From a virus, in the IMG/VR virus record IMGVR_UViG_3300010354_000028, positions 1-28,389 of that record: a DNA stretch of 28,389 nt. One strand, given 5' to 3'. Below are positions 22,468 to 28,389 of the stretch, one piece after another (the stretch's first letter is position 1; the number at the start of each line of letters is the position of its first letter). Both the position numbers and the translations under genes were made by a program. The notes beneath the pieces are model-generated. The model was not told the DNA's origin. It ran no database searches and was given only the letters and a program-made list of their open reading frames with translations.

Positions 22468-22983
22468 ATGGCTTATATTAATCCAGCACCTGGTACAACT
22501 AGTCAAATTGTTCTATCAATTGACACTGTAGCCAGTTCAACAATCACAGGAGATCCTCCTACTGCGATTGCTTTAGGTGCTAGCCCATTGGTTGTTCCAG
22601 CGATTCAAGATATCACTGTGAACGCTGCCAATGACGTTTTCACTTGGAGTCAATTAGACAGCACAGCAAAACAGCAGATCGCAACTACTTCTACTAACTC
22701 AGTTAGCATGAACATTGTTGTTGATGATGCTGCTTTCTTTGGCACTACCTTAGGTAGCGTACAAACTGACACTGTGGCTGCTCAAGGCCTATTAGGTCTA
22801 AGTCGCAACAAGACTTTCATTGCGTTTACATTAAAAATGCGTGAAAATGCCAGCACAGACAGAGTTCTAAAAGGACGAGGCTATATCACTGGTCTTGCTC
22901 CTACTGTGTCAGCTGACGCACCTGTGTGGGTTTCACCAATTACAATCACTGTAACTGGCGAATACCTAGTTGCCACATCCTAA
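22468..22983 (+). CDS. Major tail tube protein
   Basis: The product is 171 residues, beta-rich, and within the range of siphovirus tail tube proteins. The N-terminal segment (GTTSQIVLSIDTVASS), a central SVSMNIVVDDAAFFGT and the C-terminal end (PITITVTGEYLVATS) fit a tube fold. It comes after the completion gene and is the last gene before a strong terminator, as expected of an abundant product. AAGGAAG precedes the start. Confidence 0.87.
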   Translation: MAYINPAPGTTSQIVLSIDTVASSTITGDPPTAIALGASPLVVPAIQDITVNAANDVFTWSQLDSTAKQQIATTSTNSVSMNIVVDDAAFFGTTLGSVQTDTVAAQGLLGLSRNKTFIAFTLKMRENASTDRVLKGRGYITGLAPTVSADAPVWVSPITITVTGEYLVATS

Positions 22984-23002
22984 TCATACTGTTAGGTCAA
23001 TG

Positions 23003-23033
23003 AATAGGGGGCATTTCGCCCCCTATTTTCTTT
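23003..23033 (+). terminator. Intrinsic terminator after tail tube gene
   Basis: AATAGGGGGC (23003-23012) pairs with GCCCCCTATT (23018-23027) around ATTTC, followed by TTCTTT. It separates the capsid/tube unit from the tail assembly unit. Confidence 0.9.
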
Positions 23034-23039
23034 AGTTAG

Positions 23040-23047
23040 TGTAAATA
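23040..23047 (+). promoter_or_regulatory. Late-type promoter element TGTAAATA
   Basis: It matches the last six bases of TATAAATA, 7 bases after the terminator and 18 bases before the start codon at 23065. An overlapping TATAGT (23046-23051) could act as a sigma70 -10 box, but no -35 box is seen. Confidence 0.45.
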
Positions 23048-23064
23048 TAGTATAGGATTCATAG

Positions 23065-23247
23065 ATGTCAGTAATAGATTCAAAAAACGATCAAGAATTG
23101 CTAGAAAGTCTACTGGCAGAAGTTGCCAAAGCCACAAATGAACTACGTTGTGCCAAAGATGATCTAAACAAGATACAGAGTAGACTTAGTTTTGTGTTAG
23201 CAGTGGCTAACACTATGATTCGCAGACAAGGAGATACAAAGATATGA
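23065..23247 (+). CDS. Small coiled-coil protein before the tail chaperone
   Basis: The product is 60 residues, one helix with heptad spacing (ELLESLLAEVAKATNELRC). It overlaps the next gene by 4 bases as ATGA. It contains a hydrophobic patch (LSFVLAVANTMI) too short for a secure membrane helix. Function unknown; context suggests tail assembly. Confidence 0.6.
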   Translation: MSVIDSKNDQELLESLLAEVAKATNELRCAKDDLNKIQSRLSFVLAVANTMIRRQGDTKI

Positions 23248-23540
23248 AACTTAATCAATTAGCAGCAAAACCCAAATTAATCACAGTGACCATTGATGAT
23301 CAAGACATCATCACGGAATTTGGTGAACCCATTGAATTTTACACATGGGATCGTCAACCACTGGATATTTTTATGAAGTTGGCCAATGCCAGTCAACAAG
23401 ATCAAACACAGATGATTGACATTGTGCGTAAATTAATTTTAGATGAAAAAGGCAAAGAAATTGTCAATGATGAAGCCATGTTGCCTACTGCTTTGTTACT
23501 TAAAGCCATAGGTAAGATTGTAGAAAAGTTGGGAAAATAG
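23244..23540 (+). CDS. Tail assembly chaperone, short form (gpG-like)
   Basis: The product is 98 residues. It is the zero-frame product of a G/GT-type tail assembly chaperone, placed between tail tube and tape measure genes as in lambda. It has a beta-rich N-terminus (KLITVTIDDQDIITEFGEP) and a helical C-terminus (MLPTALLLKAIGKIVEKLG). The last codons before the TAG stop form the heptamer G-GGA-AAA, a classic -1 slippery site. Chaperones of this type coat the tape measure protein during tail assembly and are not part of the virion. Confidence 0.85.
   Translation: MKLNQLAAKPKLITVTIDDQDIITEFGEPIEFYTWDRQPLDIFMKLANASQQDQTQMIDIVRKLILDEKGKEIVNDEAMLPTALLLKAIGKIVEKLGK
23531..23537 (+). promoter_or_regulatory. 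-1 ribosomal frameshift site GGGAAAA
   Basis: The heptamer fits X-XXY-YYZ in the zero frame (G GGA AAA) and sits directly before the TAG stop. A -1 slip continues into an open frame of 89 codons ending at 23806. Lambda uses the closely similar GGGAAAG for gpG/gpGT. Confidence 0.88.
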
Positions 23541-23806
23541 TAGGCGAGGATCCAGACTGGTCAGATCAAACATTATTGTTATACATCAGTTTAGATAACC
23601 TCGCCCACAGATATCATATGTTGCCCAGTGAGGCATTGGCCAGAGCAACAACATTTGATCTATATGTGTTAGATCTTAGCAGCAAGTGGCAGCAACATCA
23701 AATAGATCTTGCTGCTGCTAAACAGGATGGTAAACCTCCTCCGCCGCCTAAATTAAGCACAGATCAAATGTTGGCCATGTTGAATAAAGCAAGGAACCAA
23801 GAATGA
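23537..23806 (+). CDS. Tail assembly chaperone, frameshift extension (T domain)
   Basis: After the -1 slip, translation reads 89 further codons (beginning IVGEDPDWSDQT), giving a fusion of about 187 residues. The T region has a helical core (LAHRYHMLPSEALARAT, TFDLYVLDLS), a proline run PPPPP and a closing helix (STDQMLAMLNKAR). The lone frame could start only at TTG 23576, without a good ribosome binding site, which supports synthesis as a fusion. The T part is expected to recruit the tape measure and tube proteins. Its end overlaps the next gene by 4 bases. Confidence 0.82.
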   Translation: MVGEDPDWSDQTLLLYISLDNLAHRYHMLPSEALARATTFDLYVLDLSSKWQQHQIDLAAAKQDGKPPPPPKLSTDQMLAMLNKARNQE

Positions 23807-24108
23807 GTATAACTTTTAGGATCATGTTAAATCAAAATTTGATTACACCAAATTTAAAAAAAATACAACAAGATCTCAATAATTTGCCCAGTGAAGTACA
23901 TAAATTTTTTGTTTCTGTAACTCCCAAGCGTACTGGTAATGCTCGTTCAAAGACCAAATTAACTAACAGTAATCGCAAAATACAGGCACAATATCCTTAT
24001 GCTGGTAGATTAGATCGTGGTTATAGTCGTCAAGCACCTGATGGTATGAGTAAACCTAGTAAAGAATTTATGCGACAAAGAATTAAACAAATTTTAAGGA
24101 AGCGATGA
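23803..24108 (+). CDS. HK97 gp10-like tail/neck protein
   Basis: The product is 101 residues and basic. The pattern VTPKRTGNARSKT, then YPYAGRLDRGYS, then QAPDGM, is that of gp10-like completion proteins of HK97-type phages. These usually lie near the connector genes; here the gene sits between the chaperone and the tape measure. The ATGA overlap with the T frame couples their translation. The assignment is by pattern, so it is moderately secure. Confidence 0.7.
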   Translation: MSITFRIMLNQNLITPNLKKIQQDLNNLPSEVHKFFVSVTPKRTGNARSKTKLTNSNRKIQAQYPYAGRLDRGYSRQAPDGMSKPSKEFMRQRIKQILRKR

Positions 24109-24109
24109 T

Positions 24110-26524
24110 ATGGCTGCTGGTGATTTAAATTATAATGTTAGCGTTGACACTAGTCAAGCTATACGCAATATTCAAAATCTTAATAATTCCTTAGGTGGAT
24201 TAACTACTGCGTTTAAAACTGCTTTTGCTGGTATATCAATTGCTGCTGTGACTAGATTCAGTGATGACATTACCAATTTGCGTAATAAACTGATGTTATT
24301 AAGTGATAGCCAAGAACAGGCTAATACACAATTTAAAGCATTGGCAGGCATTGCTGTTGGTGCTAGAACTAATTTAACTGCTGTTGGTGATTTATATTTT
24401 AGAATTGCTCGTTCAGCACGAGAACTAGGCATTAGTCAACAAGAAGCAGCAAATATCACAGACAGTTTGGCTAAAGCTATGACAGCCAGTGGTCTAAGTG
24501 CCAATGAAGCTGCTGGTCCATTGCTACAGTTAGGTCAAGCATTACAAAGTGGTGTGTTCCAAGGTGATGAATTACGTTCAATCTTAGAAGGCTTACCACC
24601 TGTGGCCAAAGCTCTAGCAGATCAACTAGGCGTTCCAGTTGGTGCTCTTAAGAAACTGGGCAGTGAAGGTCAAATCACAGCACAAGACTTTGTTCAAGCC
24701 ATGCGTAAAGCACGTGATGCCATTGAACAAGATTTTGCCAAAACAATTCCCACAATATCAGGCGCATTTAACACTCTAAAAACAACCACTGCTTTGGCCT
24801 TTGATGAATTTGAAAGAAATACTCAAGTTGGTCAAACATTTGCTCTTAGTATAGAATATGTGGCCTTTAAAATCTATCAATTAAGCAAGAGCATTGATCA
24901 AATTATTGGTCCTATTGGCATGTTGGTACAGGTAGTTGGCACATTAATTGTATTTTCTGTTGCTGGTAGGATCATAGCAGCTTTTGGTGCTGTGTTAGGT
25001 AGAATAGCCACTGGCTTTGGTAGTCTTACCATGTTTGTTAGAGAAACCATAGAAAGAATGGCTGACTTTGGTAAAACAATGACTGCTGCTGGTGGTGGCA
25101 TATTGGCCTTTGTCAGTACTGTAATTTTCACTCTAACCCCAATGGGTAGATTCTTAAAATATCTATTAAGCATTGGCGCTGCGGCAGCTGCTTGGATGGG
25201 CTTTGATAAAATTAAAGAAGGATTTAAAGATCTAGGCACTGAAGGCAGCGGATCAAGAACAGAATTAGAAAATTTCCGCAAGGAAATGGCCAATTTAAAA
25301 TCACAATTAGATACCACAGCTAGTGCTCCTGCTCCTAAATTCTTAGACCCTAAGGTCATGCGTCAGGCCAAAGATGAATTAGATCAAATAGTTATAAATT
25401 ATCAAAGACAAAATGGCGAATTGATCAAGCGTCTAAATCTAGAACAAGAATTGATAGGAGCCAGTGAACAACAACGTAGTGTTCGCCAAGCACTGTTTGA
25501 TTTAGAAAATAGTTATCTATCTGAAGTTAATAGATTAACTGATGACTATCGTAAAAAATCTCAAAGTAAGTCAGCAGAAGATCAAGCACAACTGCCTCTA
25601 ATACAAGAAGCACTGCGTAGAGTCACTGAAGAATATGCTAGTCAAATCAACATAGTTAAACAATTAACTAATGAAAATTATATTTTACAAGAAGCAGAAA
25701 AACGTAGATTGGCCTTAAGTGAATTCAGTATTAGAAGTCAATTAGATGGCAATAGAGAATTAAGAAAGATTCAAGATGACATTGCCAAAGTTGGCATGAC
25801 TGAAATAGAAAAGAAATACTATGATATTGCTCGTGCCAGCGAAGAAAGTGCTCGCGCACAGATAGAACAAGAAAATGCTCGTCGTCGTAGTCTAAAATTA
25901 ACAGAAATGACTGCCACTGAAGAACAAGCATATTACAAAGCTGCCAAGGCTAATAATGATAGTTTAATTGCCAGCACTGGGCAATTATATGAAAAGAGTC
26001 GTCAATTTAGCACAGGTTGGACTTCAGCATTTCAACAGTATCTTGATGAAGCTACCAATGGCGCCAAAGCAGCAGAAGCTATATTCCGTAAGGCCACACA
26101 GGGCATGGAAGATGCTATTATTAATTTTGCCAAGACTGGTAAATTTGAGTGGAAGAATTTTGTGATCAGCATGGCAGAAGAATTGCTACGCAGTCAAATA
26201 CGTCAATTGATGGCACAGCTATTCACAATTCAATCAGGTGGATCAAGCGGTGGCAACTTCTTTGCTAAATTATTAGGTTTTGCCAATGGTGGTGTTATAC
26301 CTACAAATAAACCTGTGCTAGTTGGCGAACGTGGTCCTGAAATTATCACAGGCGCAGCAGGAAGAACTGTGATACCCAATGAAGCATTAGGTATGGCTGG
26401 TTCAGTAACTTATTATATCAATGCTGTGGACGCTGCCAGTTTCAAGAGCCTAATTGCTCGTGATCCAGGTTTCATTCACGCAGTGGCACAACAAGGTGCT
26501 AAACTAACACCAGCAAGGAGATAA
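24110..26524 (+). CDS. Tape measure protein
   Basis: The product is 804 residues. Residues 30-215 match the conserved tape-measure N-terminal domain (LGLS-type motif here as ELGISQQEAANITDSLAKAM; FQGDELRSILEGLPPVAKAL). Hydrophobic segments at about 265-300 and 325-360 are usual in such proteins and may help DNA cross the inner membrane. Residues 380-680 are a charged coiled coil. The C-terminus has FANGGVIPTNKPVLVGERGP, standard for the family. It sets tail length: at about 1.5 angstrom per residue, roughly 120 nm. Confidence 0.95.
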   Translation: MAAGDLNYNVSVDTSQAIRNIQNLNNSLGGLTTAFKTAFAGISIAAVTRFSDDITNLRNKLMLLSDSQEQANTQFKALAGIAVGARTNLTAVGDLYFRIARSARELGISQQEAANITDSLAKAMTASGLSANEAAGPLLQLGQALQSGVFQGDELRSILEGLPPVAKALADQLGVPVGALKKLGSEGQITAQDFVQAMRKARDAIEQDFAKTIPTISGAFNTLKTTTALAFDEFERNTQVGQTFALSIEYVAFKIYQLSKSIDQIIGPIGMLVQVVGTLIVFSVAGRIIAAFGAVLGRIATGFGSLTMFVRETIERMADFGKTMTAAGGGILAFVSTVIFTLTPMGRFLKYLLSIGAAAAAWMGFDKIKEGFKDLGTEGSGSRTELENFRKEMANLKSQLDTTASAPAPKFLDPKVMRQAKDELDQIVINYQRQNGELIKRLNLEQELIGASEQQRSVRQALFDLENSYLSEVNRLTDDYRKKSQSKSAEDQAQLPLIQEALRRVTEEYASQINIVKQLTNENYILQEAEKRRLALSEFSIRSQLDGNRELRKIQDDIAKVGMTEIEKKYYDIARASEESARAQIEQENARRRSLKLTEMTATEEQAYYKAAKANNDSLIASTGQLYEKSRQFSTGWTSAFQQYLDEATNGAKAAEAIFRKATQGMEDAIINFAKTGKFEWKNFVISMAEELLRSQIRQLMAQLFTIQSGGSSGGNFFAKLLGFANGGVIPTNKPVLVGERGPEIITGAAGRTVIPNEALGMAGSVTYYINAVDAASFKSLIARDPGFIHAVAQQGAKLTPARR

Positions 26525-26527
26525 ACA

Positions 26528-26908
26528 ATGAGTTTCCAATGGATTATGGATCGTGCTGAATCATTTAGCATTAATAGAAAAAAGATAGTGGCCAGCACAC
26601 AAAGCCGTGATGGCACTGTGAGAGCAGTGAGTCGTGGCAATGCGCTAAAAAGATTTGAAGTTAAATTACCAGATGGTATTCCTTGGACAGATCTGCGCAC
26701 AAATATCATTGCTGCTGAAGCATTGGATCGCTATCAGACTGCCACTTTAACTATTCCTTATGCTAAATTTCCATGGTATTATGGTAATGTAGCACCAGGT
26801 AGTAATGAATCATATACTGTGATTTGTACACAATTTCCTGAATGGATTATATCAGCTAGAAATCAAGTTAGTTGGTCAGGTTCATTTATTTTTGTTGAGG
26901 TTGTCTAA
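26528..26908 (+). CDS. Minor tail protein (distal tail, gpM-like position)
   Basis: The product is 126 residues and beta-rich (RGNALKRFEVKLPDGIPW; QTATLTIPYAKFPWYYG; YTVICTQFPEWIISARN). It directly follows the tape measure gene, the position of lambda gpM, and should be part of the tail tip ring. AAGGAG precedes the start, and the stop overlaps the next start by one base as TAATG. The fold is inferred from position. Confidence 0.75.
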   Translation: MSFQWIMDRAESFSINRKKIVASTQSRDGTVRAVSRGNALKRFEVKLPDGIPWTDLRTNIIAAEALDRYQTATLTIPYAKFPWYYGNVAPGSNESYTVICTQFPEWIISARNQVSWSGSFIFVEVV

Positions 26909-27516
26909 TGCCTATTAATCTAAGCACATATGATAGTATAGAAACAGGACTATTTGTTCGCATTGAAGTAGACTACTATAAAACTAGTCCTAGTGCTACA
27001 CCCGCATCAACAGTATTAAGATTCAGTGATTACAAAGGCACAGTTACAATCAATGGTGAAAGTTATGTAGGACTGGGAAGTCTTTTGTCAATTACAGGCA
27101 GCAGCAGTGAACTAAAACCCACATCTGGTTCAGTCACAGTCACAGTCAGTGGTATTCCTAATACCAGCATTGCTGAAATTATTAACAGCCGTATGAAAGG
27201 CTGTCCAGTAGAAATATATCGTGTGGTATTTAATCCTGTAACAGGCACACAATTGGCCATTTCAGGTAATCCAGCAGGTCGTTTCTTTGGTATTGTAAGC
27301 AATTATACATTAGAAGAAGATTATGATCTAGACAACAGAGTGGCCACTAACACTATCAGCATGATCTGTACCAGCAACATTGATTTTCTACAAAACAAAA
27401 TTGCTGGACGCAAGACCAATCCTGAAAGTATGAAAAAATTCTATCCTACAGATGTAAGTTTTGATCGTGTGCCCAGTCTTGTTGGAGCAAATTTTAACTT
27501 TGGAGCAAAACAATGA
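26908..27516 (+). CDS. Minor tail protein (gpL-like position)
   Basis: The product is 202 residues. The N-terminal half has a beta pattern common in tail-tip proteins (VRIEVDYYKTSPS; RFSDYKGTVTINGESYVGLG; ITGSSSELKPTSGSVTVTVS), then AEIINSRMKGCPVEIYRVVF and GRFFGIVSNYTLEEDY, resembling hub-type proteins of the DUF2163/DUF1833 kind. It carries three or more cysteines, but no clear iron-sulphur motif like that of lambda gpL. It lies between gpM-like and gpJ-like genes, overlapping both. Confidence 0.75.
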   Translation: MPINLSTYDSIETGLFVRIEVDYYKTSPSATPASTVLRFSDYKGTVTINGESYVGLGSLLSITGSSSELKPTSGSVTVTVSGIPNTSIAEIINSRMKGCPVEIYRVVFNPVTGTQLAISGNPAGRFFGIVSNYTLEEDYDLDNRVATNTISMICTSNIDFLQNKIAGRKTNPESMKKFYPTDVSFDRVPSLVGANFNFGAKQ

Positions 27517-28271
27517 GTTGGATAGATGACATTGTAAGTTTAGGTAGTTCTGCTCTTAATTTTCTAGGTGGCAACACCATAGGCAGCGCATTGGCTCGCA
27601 CCGCAGTCACAGGATTGGTGTTGAATCAAGTGGCCAAAAGTATCAACAAAGACAATCAAGTAGAAGAAAAAGGCACTAGAGTACAAGTAGATCCTGATCC
27701 AGATTATCGTATACCTGTGGTCTATGGAGAAGCAGTGGTTTCAGGTGCTGTGGTAGATGCTCAATTAACCAATGGCAATACCACAATGTATTATTGCCTT
27801 GTGCTCAGTGAAAAAACAGGACGAGTAGCATTGGGCGCTGGTGGTCAAAGCACGTTCAATATTTTAGATGTCTATTGGAATGACAATAGATTGGTCTTTG
27901 GTTCAAATACCACAGTCAGCGGTTATGTTGATAAATCAAATAATTTCTGTGAAGATATTGCTGGTAAAATTTCTGTATATTTTTATGATGGCAATTCAAC
28001 CACACCAAGAGCACCCAGTGGATATCCTGTGGGCAGTATAGGTCCAGCTTATAATTATATGCCTAATTGGACTGTGAATCATAACATGACCAATTTGGTA
28101 TTTGCCATTGTTAGAATGGACTATGACGCAGAAGCCAAAACTACCAGCTTGGGTAATTTTAGATTTAAAATTAGAAATTCAATGAGTCAACCTGGTGATT
28201 GTCTCTATGATTACATGACCAATACACGTTATGGTGCTGGTATAGACCCTGCGGAGATTTACGCATCATGA
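27513..28271 (+). CDS. gpJ-like tail-tip protein, N-terminal part
   Basis: The product is 252 residues. It begins with an amphipathic segment (MSWIDDIVSLGSSALNFLG), then a beta domain with PDYRIPVVYGEAVVSGAVVD, as in lambda gpJ-like central tail proteins. It ends just after CLYDYMTNTRYGAGIDPAEI, a conserved gpJ point where the protein normally continues for hundreds of residues. Here a TGA stops it, and the ATG of the next gene overlaps that stop as ATGA. The continuation is at 2-2020 (short piece plus inserted adhesin) and 2024-3859. The three must meet in the tail tip if all are functional. Confidence 0.88.
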   Translation: MSWIDDIVSLGSSALNFLGGNTIGSALARTAVTGLVLNQVAKSINKDNQVEEKGTRVQVDPDPDYRIPVVYGEAVVSGAVVDAQLTNGNTTMYYCLVLSEKTGRVALGAGGQSTFNILDVYWNDNRLVFGSNTTVSGYVDKSNNFCEDIAGKISVYFYDGNSTTPRAPSGYPVGSIGPAYNYMPNWTVNHNMTNLVFAIVRMDYDAEAKTTSLGNFRFKIRNSMSQPGDCLYDYMTNTRYGAGIDPAEIYAS

Positions 28272-28389
28272 ACAGTCTACAAGAATTAAACACATTTGGC
28301 AGTGAAACATTAGATGTCTTAGACAATAGACCCAGTGGTGTTAAATTTAATCGTGAATATCCATTAATTGCTCAGGATCAAACATTTAC
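28267..28389. repeat. Direct terminal repeat, right copy
   Basis: This is an exact copy of bases 1-123. It contains the last codons of the gpJ N-terminal gene (stop at 28269-28271) and the first 40 codons of the gene that starts at base 2. The genes either side of the junction therefore overlap by ATGA in the circular map. Confidence 0.95.

Noticed and set aside
23576-23806. Independent gene starting at TTG 23576
   Set aside because: No ribosome binding site, and a perfect -1 slippery heptamer with an open frame leads into it; a frameshift fusion explains it better.
28250-28271. Programmed frameshift joining the gpJ N-terminal gene to the gene at base 2
   Set aside because: No slippery heptamer is present near the stop, and the ATGA overlap with an upstream GGAG explains expression. 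A sequencing indel remains possible and is noted in the findings.

Overview
The window is the essentially complete genome of a small siphovirus-type tailed bacteriophage. It is AT-rich by eye, and all convincing genes lie on the + strand. Bases 1-123 recur exactly at 28267-28389, so the map closes to a circle of 28,266 bp, typical of a circular or circularly permuted genome assembled from short reads. The host cannot be named. The repetitive tail-fibre style, the small zinc-ribbon protein and the tail-tip protein family resemble aquatic (marine or freshwater) phages, and a lipobox protein suits a Gram-negative host, but both points are inference.

Layout, starting from packaging: 16.27-17.91 kb small and large terminase; 17.92-19.91 kb portal and two small conserved phage proteins; 19.99-21.55 kb scaffold-like protein and major capsid protein; 21.56-22.98 kb connector, tail completion and tail tube; 23.07-24.11 kb tail assembly chaperone with a GGGAAAA -1 frameshift site and a gp10-like protein; 24.11-26.52 kb tape measure; 26.53-28.27 kb and on through the junction to 3.86 kb, distal tail and a lambda gpJ-like tail-tip protein; 3.86-11.82 kb zinc ribbon, accessory tail proteins and three repeat-rich fibres; 11.83 kb a holin-like membrane protein. 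The only non-virion region is 12.1-16.2 kb: about nine small genes of unknown function, an outer-membrane-type lipoprotein gene, and intergenic spaces rich in structured RNA and promoters.

Three things stand out. (1) The gpJ-like protein is split. Its N-terminal part ends at 28271; the short continuation of the core is fused to an approximately 650-residue receptor-binding-type insert ending in a glycine-rich tip (2-2020); the core resumes in the next gene (2024-3859), in the same frame after one stop codon. (2) Transcription units are bounded by strong intrinsic terminators followed at once by an NNTAAATA motif, including one exact TATAAATA, the -10 element of T4-type late promoters, although no T4-type sigma, co-activator or clamp gene is present. 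(3) No replication, integration or endolysin gene is recognisable. Together these make dependence on a helper phage, or on unusual host factors, worth testing. Two intergenic RNAs (12524-12708 and 14946-15043) have promoters, multi-stem structure and terminators, and are candidate noncoding RNAs.

No gene-free stretch exceeds 300 bases; the longest (12521-12782) holds a structured RNA, a terminator and a promoter.
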